This document shows positions 1 through 10,740 of a stretch of 17,947 bases of DNA, in pieces (positions within the stretch are counted from its first letter, which is position 1; the number at the start of each line of letters is the position of its first letter). The stretch covers positions 1 to 17,947 of the forward strand of contig JBBQWW010000073.1 of assembly GCA_038210245.1 (NCBI GenBank). Reading direction: 5' to 3'. Source of the DNA: Bog-756 sp038210245. Lineage in GTDB: Bacteria; Actinomycetota; Acidimicrobiia; Acidimicrobiales; RAAP-2. Below the pieces are notes generated by a model that was given only the letters and a program-made list of their open reading frames with translations, ran no database searches and was not told the origin of the DNA. The position numbers were made by a program, and so were the translations under genes.

Positions 1-3000
1 TGCCGGTGGTGACGGTGTGGGTTCCCGGGCCGAGGGTGATCCCCTGGGCGGCGTTGTCGCAGCCCCGGACCGTGAGTCCCCCGTTGGCCAGCGCGGTGGC
101 CGTGGACCCGGTGATCTCGATGTCCACCGGATGCCCGTCCACGGCCAGCAGGTCCGGGTAGCAGTGCCCGGGGATCTCCGCCGGGGTCACCACCGGGGCC
201 ACACCGGGCAGACCGATCTCGGCCAGGGCCACCGGGTCGGTGTTCGGGCCGTTGGACAGGTAGTCGAGGAAGTTGTGGGGCTGGACCGAATCCACGGTGA
301 CCTTCACGTCCGAACCGGTGAGGGCGGGAACGCTGACCGGCACCGAGGTCACCGACCCCTGGGGCCGACCCGTGCCCACCGGGATGGCCGGCAGCGCCAC
401 CTGCTCCGAACCGGTCGGGGTGGCCACGGTGATGGCGGTGGGGATGGAGTGCCGCCCGTCCGCCACCACCTGGAGATCGAGGTGGTCGAAGGTCAGCGGT
501 CGGCTCAGCTGGTACTCCACCCAGTTGCCCGTCTGGGACCCCAGGCCCGGACTCCACGACGTGGTGGGGTCGCCGTCGACGGCCGACGCCGCGCCGGCCC
601 GTAGATCACCGGGCAACCGACCCGACGAGTTGGACGAGACCACCGTGACGGCCCCCGGGGCACCCGTCCGCCCCAGTAGCCCGTCGACGACCGGGTCGGG
701 GGCCAGCGTCGAGATGCGGGCCGTACCGCCCACCGAGAAGGTGCGGGCCGTGGGCAGGGTGAACTGACGCGCCATGGAGGCCTCGGGGTCGGAACGGGGC
801 GGGGTGACCTGGGTCCGGATCCGGTTCATGACCAGGTCCAGCTGGTGGTGGATGGACGCCACTCCCGTCGTCGCCAGGAGGTCGGTGGGGAGGCGGAGGG
901 CTTCGGTGGCCGGGGGGACCCCGGGGACGGTGATCTCGGCGAAGCCCACCGCGCTCTGGCTCCGGTAGTCCTTCCGCACGCCGGCGCTGGTGCCGTCCAC
1001 CGTCACCCTCAGGGTCGTGAAGGATCGTTTCGGGAACGACACCACCTGACCCGGGGCCACCGACGACGGGGCGTCCAGCGGCACCGTCACCGGCGACCCG
1101 CCGTCGAAGGTCAGCGTCACCTGGGTCACCGTGCGATTCCGGGGCCCGGTCTGGGGCTGCAGAAGGGTGATGTGATCGGCGGTCACCCGGTGGACCAACT
1201 TGAGCTGGATCGACTCGTCGGTCGCCGGGCTGAACGCCCCCTCCGTCCACACCGTATCGGGATTGCCGTCGACCGCGTTGAGGGGCTGGTTCTCGGCGGT
1301 GTTGGTGATGGGATTGGAGTAGGCCGTGGCTCGTACCGAGGCCACCCCACTCACCACGGCCACGGTCTGGGTGTCGCTGCCGGCGCCGGGGAACACGTCG
1401 TTGGGCTCCTCGGCCGGGTTGGACGCCAACGGGGTCTCGTTGGCCTGCTCGACGTACCCGTAGTTGTCCACCACCGTGCCCCAGGTCGACAGCTGCTTCC
1501 GGTTGGAGTCGGTCACCACCAGCACGGCACCGTTCCGGAGCTGCCGGTCGAGCCCGGCCCGGTCCCCGGCCCAGGTGGCCGAGTAGAAGATGGTGGGGTT
1601 GGAGGCCAGGAGGCCGGCCGCCGCCGACTCCACCAGGCCCTGGCCGTCCCCGGCCACCACCAACGGGTCCTGGGGCGACTCGGTGCGGGTGATGGGCCTG
1701 GCCCCCGGCACCGGGAACACGGCCACCGGGGGTGGGACGGCGGCCCCGGTGGGGATGGCGAGCTGGGTCTCGTCGGTCAGGGGGTACTCGATGGTCGGGT
1801 ACCGCCGGGGGGTGCCGAAGGTGGCCGGTGGGCCCAGGCCGGTGGCCGGATCGCTGAGCACCAGCCAGGTGGGCTGGGGCCGCGCCGTGCCGAACCGTTC
1901 GAACTGGACGTCCGACTCGTAGAGGATGTCGCCGGCACTCATCAGGCCGGCCACCGGCACCAGGGTGGAGGGGACGAACACCCCGTCCTGCAGCGACTCG
2001 TCCAGCGCCTGGAGCAGATTGACGCTGGACGGCTCGCCCGCCGGCTGGGCCGCCCGAATCACGTACGGGCGGGTCATCAGGCCGGGCCACACCGGATCGG
2101 AGGCGATGCCCCACCGGTAGTAGGCGAAGTCCTGTCCGGGCAGCTGCATGACTCTCGTGTCGTGGCTCTGGGCGTCCATGTAGTGGGCGGCGTCGTAGAC
2201 ATAGCCGGGGATGGTCGAGGGACGCTCGAGGTTGGTGGCCACCAGGGTTCCGTTCCAGAGGGCCGGGAGGTCGGCAGCGATCAGCACCACCGACAGGAGC
2301 AGCACGCCGCGACCGACCCAGCGGACGCGGGCGGTGAGCGCGGTGATCCCGGCCCCGAGGAGGAGGCCCAGTCCGAGCAGGACCAGGGGGACGATCCGGT
2401 TGGTCGAGCGCAGGGCCAGCTCGGCGGTGGAGTCGGGGCCGGCGGCCTTGATCAACCGGCCGAACGGCGAGGGGTCCTTGAACGGGTACGTGCCGACGGC
2501 CAGGATCACCCCCACCACGATCAGGACGATGGCGTAGGCGCGGTAGCGCCACCGCACCACCATCCCCGCGGCGATGCACAGGGTGGGGACCATGAAGCTG
2601 ACGGCGATCAGCCAGGCCCACTGCAGGTACCCCGCCGACGCCAGCGTCCACGGGCCCAGCTTGTCCTGCCCGTAGAAGTACCAGTACCCCAGACCACGCA
2701 GCACTTCGGACGACAGGGAGGTGGACGAGACCGTCGGCACCGTCTCGGTGTACTTGAGGACGTTGAGCCCGTAGGCCCCCTCGGCCCAGAATCCGGCCAT
2801 CCACCACACCGAGACCCCGAAGCCCAGGAGCCCGATCCGGAGGGCGGCAGACCGGGCGGCCCGGAACGTGGCCTCGTGCGTCCCCCACACGGCGTAGATC
2901 ACCCACAGCAGGGGGGCCAGACCCACCAGCAGGATGGAGGTGGCGTTGATACCGCCGACCAGGGCGATGACCACGGCGAAGAGCGCCGGGAACCGCCACC

Positions 3001-3562
3001 CTCCCTTGCGCACGGCCAGGATGGTGAGCGCCACCATCCACCCGAGGGCGGCCCACGGCATGACGATCCCCGAGATGCGGGTGATGTAGTCGAGGACGTA
3101 GGGGGTGAGCATGTAGGCCAGGGCGGCGGCCAGCCGGCCCGAGCGGGACAGGCCCAGCAGGCGCCCGAGGAACCACACCCCGGTACCGGCGGCGAAGAAC
3201 AGCGAGCCCATCCAGAACCGTTGCCCGATCCACATCGGGATGTGGAGCTCGGCCACCAGCCAGTAGTAGGGGCCCATGGGGAAGAGGAAGCCGATGTTCT
3301 CGTGGGTGACCGTTCCCGCCCCGAAGTCGGGATCCCAGGCCGAGATGGCGCTTTGGATGAGGCGTCCCGGGTCGAGGTACAGATACTGCTTGGTATCGGC
3401 GGCGATCTTCCCCGGTTGGGTGAGGAACGAGGGGATGTAGCTGATGGCCGCCAGGAACACCCAAACGGCCGCATCACGAGGGTCGGGCCGCCGCCGGTGC
3501 CGCGGGAGGGTCGGGGACGCGTCGGCATCGACGCCTGGAGTGACGGGGGAGGTTTCGCTCAT
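1..3562 (-). CDS. AftD-like alpha-(1->3)-arabinofuranosyltransferase (DUF3367, GT-C), 3' end outside window
   Basis: An open frame on the minus strand runs from ATG at 3562 to the left edge without a stop (about 1187 codons), so the C-terminus is missing. The N-terminus carries the family hallmark: after a first hydrophobic helix comes a loop with AADTKQYLYLDPG, then AWDPDFGAGTVTHENIGFLFPMGPYYW. About ten hydrophobic segments follow to roughly residue 430, then a long extracytoplasmic region. That region holds two discoidin (F5/8 type C)-like modules, marked by NAVDGNPDTVW near residue 760 and AVDGDPTTSW near residue 996. It ends in window with a beta-rich segment containing LGPGTHTVTT. Known members are about 1400 residues and add arabinofuranose from decaprenyl-phosphoryl-arabinose to cell-envelope arabinans at the membrane. 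Family membership is clear; the actual acceptor glycan here is unknown. It is transcribed divergently from coaE. Confidence 0.88.
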   Translation of the reverse strand, partial: MSETSPVTPGVDADASPTLPRHRRRPDPRDAAVWVFLAAISYIPSFLTQPGKIAADTKQYLYLDPGRLIQSAISAWDPDFGAGTVTHENIGFLFPMGPYYWLVAELHIPMWIGQRFWMGSLFFAAGTGVWFLGRLLGLSRSGRLAAALAYMLTPYVLDYITRISGIVMPWAALGWMVALTILAVRKGGWRFPALFAVVIALVGGINATSILLVGLAPLLWVIYAVWGTHEATFRAARSAALRIGLLGFGVSVWWMAGFWAEGAYGLNVLKYTETVPTVSSTSLSSEVLRGLGYWYFYGQDKLGPWTLASAGYLQWAWLIAVSFMVPTLCIAAGMVVRWRYRAYAIVLIVVGVILAVGTYPFKDPSPFGRLIKAAGPDSTAELALRSTNRIVPLVLLGLGLLLGAGITALTARVRWVGRGVLLLSVVLIAADLPALWNGTLVATNLERPSTIPGYVYDAAHYMDAQSHDTRVMQLPGQDFAYYRWGIASDPVWPGLMTRPYVIRAAQPAGEPSSVNLLQALDESLQDGVFVPSTLVPVAGLMSAGDILYESDVQFERFGTARPQPTWLVLSDPATGLGPPATFGTPRRYPTIEYPLTDETQLAIPTGAAVPPPVAVFPVPGARPITRTESPQDPLVVAGDGQGLVESAAAGLLASNPTIFYSATWAGDRAGLDRQLRNGAVLVVTDSNRKQLSTWGTVVDNYGYVEQANETPLASNPAEEPNDVFPGAGSDTQTVAVVSGVASVRATAYSNPITNTAENQPLNAVDGNPDTVWTEGAFSPATDESIQLKLVHRVTADHITLLQPQTGPRNRTVTQVTLTFDGGSPVTVPLDAPSSVAPGQVVSFPKRSFTTLRVTVDGTSAGVRKDYRSQSAVGFAEITVPGVPPATEALRLPTDLLATTGVASIHHQLDLVMNRIRTQVTPPRSDPEASMARQFTLPTARTFSVGGTARISTLAPDPVVDGLLGRTGAPGAVTVVSSNSSGRLPGDLRAGAASAVDGDPTTSWSPGLGSQTGNWVEYQLSRPLTFDHLDLQVVADGRHSIPTAITVATPTGSEQVALPAIPVGTGRPQGSVTSVPVSVPALTGSDVKVTVDSVQPHNFLDYLSNGPNTDPVALAEIGLPGVAPVVTPAEIPGHCYPDLLAVDGHPVDIEITGSTATALANGGLTVRGCDNAAQGITLGPGTHTVTTG

Positions 3563-3579
3563 GGGTCGGCCGGTTCCGC

Positions 3580-3585
3580 AGGATA
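3580..3585 (-). promoter_or_regulatory. Candidate -10 hexamer TATCCT of the aftD-like gene
   Basis: On the minus strand TATCCT lies 17 bases before the ATG at 3562. This predicts a 5' leader of about 10 bases with no evident Shine-Dalgarno. The same hexamer precedes uvrA. No clear TTGACA-like -35 is seen; the position where one would sit is occupied by an inverted repeat. Confidence 0.4.
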
Positions 3586-3587
3586 GC

Positions 3588-3607
3588 GGGGATCGATAGC
3601 GATCCCC
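3588..3607. promoter_or_regulatory. 8-bp inverted repeat, possible operator of the aftD-like gene
   Basis: GGGGATCG, four bases ATAG, then CGATCCCC form a perfect 8-bp-arm inverted repeat immediately upstream of the candidate -10 of the minus-strand glycosyltransferase gene. It covers the spacer and -35 position. A second palindrome with the same GATCGAT core lies about 50 bases away. A binding site is an inference; the regulator is unknown. Confidence 0.35.
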
Positions 3608-3655
3608 GGTTCCCCCCAATCGGGCGGCGGGGGTCATCCAGGGCCCACCCGCTGA

Positions 3656-3667
3656 CCGATCGATCGG
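3656..3667. promoter_or_regulatory. 12-bp perfect palindrome CCGATCGATCGG in divergent region
   Basis: CCGATCGATCGG is perfectly self-complementary and lies between the aftD-like gene and coaE. It shares the GATCGAT core with the inverted repeat at 3588-3607. It could be a second binding site of the same factor, but GATC-rich palindromes can occur by chance in GC-rich DNA. Confidence 0.25.
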
Positions 3668-3706
3668 CGGCCACCGGCCACCCACCGACGCCCAACAGCC
3701 ACCGGG

Positions 3707-3712
3707 TAGAGT
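3707..3712 (+). promoter_or_regulatory. -10 hexamer TAGAGT for a leaderless coaE transcript
   Basis: TAGAGT fits the actinobacterial TANNNT -10 and ends 7 bases before the GTG at 3720. Transcription would therefore start at or next to the start codon. No GGAGG-like sequence lies upstream, which supports a leaderless start and helps choose GTG 3720. Confidence 0.5.
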
Positions 3713-3719
3713 CTCGGGT

Positions 3720-4337
3720 GTGCTGGCAGTCGGGCTCACCGGCGGCATCGGGGCGGGGAAGTCCACGGTGGCCGAACTCCTGGTCGGACACGGTGCGGCC
3801 CTGGTCGACGCCGATCGCATCGCCCGCGAGGTGGTGGCCCCCGGCGGCCCGGCCTATCAGCCGCTCATCGAGCGCTTCGGGCCTGAGATCGTCGACGCCG
3901 ACGGGGGGATCGACCGCCCCAAGGTGGCTGCCCTGGTCTTCGGCCATCCCGACGCCCTAGCCGACCTCAACGCCATCACCCATCCGGCTATCGGCCTGGA
4001 GATGATGGCCCGACGGGACCGGTTCGCCGACACCGACGACATCGTGGTGCTGGACATTCCCCTGCTCCGGCCCATCCACCGGGAAACCCTCGACCTGGCC
4101 GCCGTGGTGGTGGTGGACACGCCCACCGAACTGGCTCTCGACCGACTGGTCACCCACCGGGGCATGTCCCCCGAGGATGCCGCCGCCCGGATCAGCTCCC
4201 AGCCCGACCGGCAGACCCGACTGGACGGGGCCGACCTGGTCGTCGACAACTCCGGGGACGTCCACCACCTGCGGACCGAGGTCGACCGCGTCTGGTCTGA
4301 GCTGCAAGCGCTGCGGGAGCGTCGCCGACCCGACTGA
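3720..4337 (+). CDS. coaE: Dephospho-CoA kinase CoaE
   Basis: 205 residues, a usual length for a stand-alone CoaE. The enzyme phosphorylates the 3'-hydroxyl of dephospho-CoA with ATP, the last step of coenzyme A synthesis in the cytoplasm. The P-loop is GGIGAGKS at residues 8-15 (within GLTGGIGAGKST), followed by the family motif DADRIARE at residues 30-37. Further family motifs are NAITHPAI, the VVVDTPTELALDRL strand-helix, the RGMSPEDAAARISSQ lid region and the late DLVVDNSGD strand. The start is GTG at 3720; the overlapping GTG at 3718 is in another frame. Many actinobacterial CoaE proteins carry a C-terminal UPF0157/GrpB domain; this one does not. coaE next to uvrB is a common actinobacterial arrangement; the gap to uvrB is 74 bases. 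Confidence 0.95.
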   Translation: MLAVGLTGGIGAGKSTVAELLVGHGAALVDADRIAREVVAPGGPAYQPLIERFGPEIVDADGGIDRPKVAALVFGHPDALADLNAITHPAIGLEMMARRDRFADTDDIVVLDIPLLRPIHRETLDLAAVVVVDTPTELALDRLVTHRGMSPEDAAARISSQPDRQTRLDGADLVVDNSGDVHHLRTEVDRVWSELQALRERRRPD

Positions 4338-4398
4338 CGCCACCGCCCACCCCGCCACCGGCCCACTCCAGAGCGGGCCCACCCCGGGACGGGACCGG

Positions 4399-4404
4399 TA
4401 CCAT
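4399..4404 (+). promoter_or_regulatory. -10 hexamer TACCAT for a leaderless uvrB transcript
   Basis: TACCAT matches TANNNT and ends 7 bases before the GTG at 4412, the same spacing as at coaE. There is no Shine-Dalgarno between the coaE stop and this start. No SOS-type inverted repeat is visible in the 74-base gap. Confidence 0.45.
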
Positions 4405-4411
4405 CGACACC

Positions 4412-6541
4412 GTGCCCGACTTCGAGGTGGTCTCACCCTTCCGCCCCGCCGGGGACCAGCCCCAGGCCATCGCCGGCCTGGTCGAGGGCCTCCGACGGGG
4501 TGACCGGTACCAGACCCTCCTGGGCATCACCGGCTCCGGCAAGACGGCCACCATCGCCTGGACCATCGAGTCGGTCCAGCGACCGACCTTGATCATCGAG
4601 CCCAACAAGTCGCTGGCCGCCCAGCTGGCCGCCGAGTTGAAGGAGTTCTTCCCCCGCAACCGGGTGGAGTACTTCGTCTCGTACTACGACTACTACCAAC
4701 CCGAGGCGTACGTTCCCTCGTCGGACACCTACATCGAGAAGGACTCGTCCATCAACGACGAGATCGACCGGCTGCGCCACGCCTGCACGTCGTCCCTCCT
4801 CCTGCGGCCAGACACCATCGTGGTGGCCTCCGTCTCGTGCATCTACGGTCTCGGCTCCCCCGACGAGTACCGCGACCGGATCGTGGCGTTGCGCCCCGGC
4901 GAGGTCCACGACCAGCGGGCCCTCCTCCGGCGACTGGTCGAGCTCCAGTACTCCCGCAACGACGCCACCCTGGCCCGAGGCCAGTTCCGGGCGCGGGGTG
5001 ACACCCTCGAGATCCATGCCGCCTATGAGAGCCAGGCCGTCCGCATCGAGTTCTTCGGCGACACCGTGGAACGGATCCGTCCCTTCGACGTCATGACCGG
5101 GGAGATCGGTGACGAACTCGAGGAGCTGGTGGTGTTCGCCAATACCCACTACGGCACCGGCGACGAGCGGATGCGCAAGGCCGTGGAGGGCATCGAGGCC
5201 GAGCTGCGGCTGCGCCTGCCCGAGCTGACCGGGGCGGGAAAGCTCCTCGAGGCCCAGCGCCTCCGGATGCGCACCGAGTACGACCTCGAGATGCTGGGGG
5301 AGACCGGGGTGTGCAGCGGGGTGGAGAACTACAGCCGTCACCTCGACGGGCGGGCCCCCGGCGTGGCCCCCTTCACCCTGCTCGACTTCTTTCCCAAGGA
5401 CTACCTGGTGGTACTGGATGAGAGCCACGTGGCCGTGCCCCAGCTCCGGGGCCAGTACGCCGGTGACCGCTCCCGCAAGGAGACCCTGGTCGACCACGGG
5501 TTCCGCCTGCCCTCGGCCCTGGACAACCGCCCCCTCCGGTTCGAGGAGTTCCTCGAGCGGACCGGCCAGGTGATCCTGCTCTCGGCTACGCCCGGACCCT
5601 GGGAGCTGGAGCACAGCACCAATGTGGTCGAGCAGGTCATCCGGCCCACCGGCCTCGTCGATCCGGAAGTGGACATCGTCCCCACCACCGGGCAGATCGA
5701 CGATCTCCGCCAGCGGATCGACAAGACGGTGGCCGGCGGCCACCGGGTGCTGATCACCACCCTGACCAAGAAGATGGCCGAGGACCTCACTGACTACCTC
5801 TCCGAGCAGGGGGTCCGGGTCCAGTACCTGCACTCGGACGTGGACACCATGGCCCGCATCGAGATCCTCCGGGAGCTCCGCCTCGGGACCTTCGACGTGC
5901 TGGTGGGCATCAACCTGCTCCGTGAGGGACTCGACCTGCCCGAGGTGGCCCTGGTGGCCATCCTCGACGCCGACAAAGAGGGGTTCCTGCGCTCCTCGTC
6001 CTCCCTCATCCAGACCATGGGCCGGGCCGCCCGCAACGTGAACGGTCGGGTGGTGATGTACGCCGACACCATTACCGACTCCATGACCAACGCCATCGGC
6101 GAGACCCAGCGGCGCCGGGCCCGCCAGATCGCCTACAACGAGGCCCACGGCATCGACCCCCGGTCCATCACCAAGTCGGTCACCGACATCTTGGAGCGGG
6201 TCCGAGGCGAAGGCGGGGGATCCGCCGCCCTCACCTCGGGGGCTAACGAGCGCCCGGCCGGCGGTCGGGGGCGGAGAGGGCGCAGCGGGGGAGTGGACCC
6301 GAGAGCGGTGGCCGCCGAGATGGCCCAGGCCCTGGGTCCGGACGCCGACGAACTGTCCAGCCTGGTCCACCGGTTGGACGCCGAGATGAACAAGGCCGCC
6401 GAGGAGCTCCGGTTCGAGGAGGCCGCCCTCCTGCGGGACGAGATCGCCGAACTCCGGGCCCTGCTGGTCCGGGACCCGGTCGACGGTTCGCCGGTCCTGG
6501 TGGGGGACACCGCCGACGTCGACCCCGACGGCGGGTCCTGA
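4412..6541 (+). CDS. uvrB: Excinuclease ABC subunit UvrB
   Basis: 709 residues, in the family's usual range. UvrB is the DNA-damage-verifying helicase-like core of nucleotide excision repair: loaded by UvrA2, it holds the damaged strand and recruits UvrC. Walker A is GITGSGKT at residues 38-45. The beta-hairpin that probes between strands is YYDYYQPEAYVP from residue 91. Walker B is DESH at 336-339, followed by the conserved GDRSRKETLVDHGFRLPSA. Motif VI is QTMGRAARN from 534. A glycine/arginine-rich linker (about 606-625) leads to a C-terminal UVR domain from about 655 (LDAEMNKAAEELRFEEAALLRDEI), the UvrC-binding module. The GTG start at 4412 gives the standard N-terminus FEVVSPFRPAGDQPQAI. 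uvrA follows after 42 bases. Confidence 0.97.
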   Translation: MPDFEVVSPFRPAGDQPQAIAGLVEGLRRGDRYQTLLGITGSGKTATIAWTIESVQRPTLIIEPNKSLAAQLAAELKEFFPRNRVEYFVSYYDYYQPEAYVPSSDTYIEKDSSINDEIDRLRHACTSSLLLRPDTIVVASVSCIYGLGSPDEYRDRIVALRPGEVHDQRALLRRLVELQYSRNDATLARGQFRARGDTLEIHAAYESQAVRIEFFGDTVERIRPFDVMTGEIGDELEELVVFANTHYGTGDERMRKAVEGIEAELRLRLPELTGAGKLLEAQRLRMRTEYDLEMLGETGVCSGVENYSRHLDGRAPGVAPFTLLDFFPKDYLVVLDESHVAVPQLRGQYAGDRSRKETLVDHGFRLPSALDNRPLRFEEFLERTGQVILLSATPGPWELEHSTNVVEQVIRPTGLVDPEVDIVPTTGQIDDLRQRIDKTVAGGHRVLITTLTKKMAEDLTDYLSEQGVRVQYLHSDVDTMARIEILRELRLGTFDVLVGINLLREGLDLPEVALVAILDADKEGFLRSSSSLIQTMGRAARNVNGRVVMYADTITDSMTNAIGETQRRRARQIAYNEAHGIDPRSITKSVTDILERVRGEGGGSAALTSGANERPAGGRGRRGRSGGVDPRAVAAEMAQALGPDADELSSLVHRLDAEMNKAAEELRFEEAALLRDEIAELRALLVRDPVDGSPVLVGDTADVDPDGGS

Positions 6542-6571
6542 CCGGCCGCCGGACCCCACCTCCCACCCCGG

Positions 6572-6577
6572 TATCCT
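6572..6577 (+). promoter_or_regulatory. -10 hexamer TATCCT for a leaderless uvrA transcript
   Basis: TATCCT ends 6 bases before the uvrA ATG at 6584, inside the 42-base uvrB-uvrA gap. No Shine-Dalgarno is present. uvrA may therefore have its own start site as well as read-through from uvrB. Confidence 0.45.
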
Positions 6578-6583
6578 CACCCA

Positions 6584-9676
<3,093 letters not shown>

Positions 9677-9690
9677 CCACCGCGGCGGGA

Positions 9691-9708
9691 ACCGACCGTC
9701 CGGTCGGT
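9691..9708 (+). terminator. Hairpin downstream of uvrA (terminator-like, no T-run)
   Basis: ACCGACC, loop GTCC, GGTCGGT gives a perfect 7-bp GC-rich stem (8 bp if the loop closes to two bases), beginning 14 bases after the uvrA stop. There is no following T-tract, so it is an atypical intrinsic terminator or an RNA 3'-end stabiliser. Confidence 0.4.
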
Positions 9709-9797
9709 GCACCGGGACGGCCGCCGACGCCGGCCGCCACCAGCGTGGGATCATGGACCCGTTCGCCGGGAGGCCGCCAGGCCAGGGTCCGGGAACC

Positions 9798-9892
9798 GAG
9801 GAGAACCATGAGCACCGTCCCACCGCAGGCGCCGTCCACCGCCGGTCCGTCGCCGGGGCGGGTCCGCCGGCAGCGCGGCCAACTACTCGCGC
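9798..9892 (+). other. Ribosome binding site and displaced 5' coding part of the Bax-inhibitor-like gene (apparent frameshift)
   Basis: GAGGAG at 9798-9803 sits 4 bases before ATG 9808, the best translation start in this part of the window. From there the frame reads MSTVPPQAPSTAGPSPG but does not join the Bax-like frame. In the Bax-like frame the bases just before ATG 9893 read GGSAGSAANYSR, which looks like protein, but no start codon lies between the TGA at 9809 and 9893. Dropping one G from the run at 9855-9858 joins the two into one continuous N-terminus. This is either a one-base sequence error, a real mutation or, less likely, programmed frameshifting. Confidence 0.6.
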
Positions 9893-10564
9893 ATGGTCTC
9901 GACGTACCGGGTCCCCCCGGCCGGCGCCACCACCGGCACCCGCTTCACGGCCGAGGGAGCGCTCAACAAGGCCGGCCTGCTCGGACTGCTGGCCGTGACG
10001 GTGGGGGCCGTGGCCGCCGTGGCCGACGTGCCCCTCGGACTGGGCGTAGTGGGCATGCTGGTGGCGTTGGGCCTCGGTATCTGGTGCTCGCTCTCGCCTC
10101 GGCGGGCCCCGGTTCTCGCCCCCCTCTACGCCGTCCTGGAGGGTGGCGTCCTCGGGGTCATCTCCCGCTACTACGCCGACCAGGGGCTCCACGTGGTGGC
10201 ACTGGCCATCATCGGCACCCTGGCCATCGTGGCCGGGGTGTGGACCCTGTACCGCACCGGGCTGGTCAGGGTGGGCCCCCGTTTCGTCCAGGTGGCGGCG
10301 GTGGGGGGTGTCAGCCTGTTGGCAGTGTCCCTGGTGGCGGTGGTCACCGGCTGGGGCGTCTCGGGCACGGCCGGCTTCCTCATCTTCGGCGTCCTCTACC
10401 TGATCTTCGGAATCCTGAGCTTGTTCGTCGACTTCAGCTTCGTGGAGTCGGCCGAGCAGCTGGGGCTCGATGCCGAGGCCGAGTGGTACTCGGCCTTCTC
10501 CATCCTGGTGGCGTCCTGCATGGTCTACCTCTCGCTGCTGCGCATCCTGGGTGGGCGCCGCTGA
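9893..10564 (+). CDS. Bax inhibitor-1/YccA family membrane protein
   Basis: 223 residues from the first in-frame ATG; probably about 28 residues longer if the upstream frameshift is corrected. Roughly seven hydrophobic segments span most of the protein, as in the BI-1 (TMBIM) fold, a membrane family with pH-sensitive calcium leak in characterised members. Family features include a GALNKAGLL-like entry into TM1, APVLAPLYAVLEGGVLG before TM3, WTLYRTGLVRVGPRF between helices, VDFSFVE between the late helices, and EWYSAFSILVASCMVYLSLLRIL at the C-terminus with the final acidic-aromatic pair. Function in bacteria is poorly defined. It is flanked by a uvrA hairpin and by the convergent nadA, so it is probably a single-gene unit and not part of a repair operon. 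Confidence 0.8.
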   Translation: MVSTYRVPPAGATTGTRFTAEGALNKAGLLGLLAVTVGAVAAVADVPLGLGVVGMLVALGLGIWCSLSPRRAPVLAPLYAVLEGGVLGVISRYYADQGLHVVALAIIGTLAIVAGVWTLYRTGLVRVGPRFVQVAAVGGVSLLAVSLVAVVTGWGVSGTAGFLIFGVLYLIFGILSLFVDFSFVESAEQLGLDAEAEWYSAFSILVASCMVYLSLLRILGGRR

Positions 10565-10602
10565 GCGGGGATGGCCGGGACCGGTCGGCGGCTTCGTGGA
10601 GC

Positions 10603-10621
10603 GTGGGGTCGATGACCCCGC
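10603..10621. terminator. Hairpin in the convergent gap after the Bax-like gene
   Basis: GGGGTC, loop GAT, GACCCC forms a 6-bp stem that extends to 8 bp through a T-G wobble and one more G-C pair. It lies about 40 bases past the stop, in the 176-base gap between the convergent Bax-like gene and nadA. It has no T-run and being nearly symmetric could serve either direction. Confidence 0.3.
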
Positions 10622-10636
10622 CGGCCACGGACCGGT

Positions 10637-10659
10637 GACCCTCCCGCCCTCGGGATGGG
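10637..10659. terminator. Second, imperfect hairpin in the convergent gap
   Basis: TCCCG, loop CCCT, CGGGA gives five pairs, then one mismatch and two more C-G pairs. It sits between the 3' ends of the Bax-like gene and nadA. It is weak, with no T-run; position is the main argument. Confidence 0.2.
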
Positions 10660-10740
10660 GGGAGTGCCCGGCACGGGCGGGGCCAGACCGCGTCTGTGGT
10701 CGAAGCGGGAGTGACCGGTTGGCGTCCCGTCCCCGCCGGA

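Noticed and set aside
606..3586. Long open frames overlapping the glycosyltransferase gene (minus 606-3464, 952 codons; plus 845-3586, 913 codons)
   Set aside because: They encode Arg/Gly/Pro/His-rich sequence without domains. The true frame is the minus one from 3562 that stays open to the left edge and has clear AftD motifs. GC-rich codon bias keeps stop codons out of shadow frames.
4338..6583. LexA/SOS box upstream of uvrB or uvrA
   Set aside because: I looked for the actinobacterial GAAC-N4-GTTC-type palindrome in the 74-base and 42-base gaps and before uvrC and saw none. Damage control by another route cannot be excluded.
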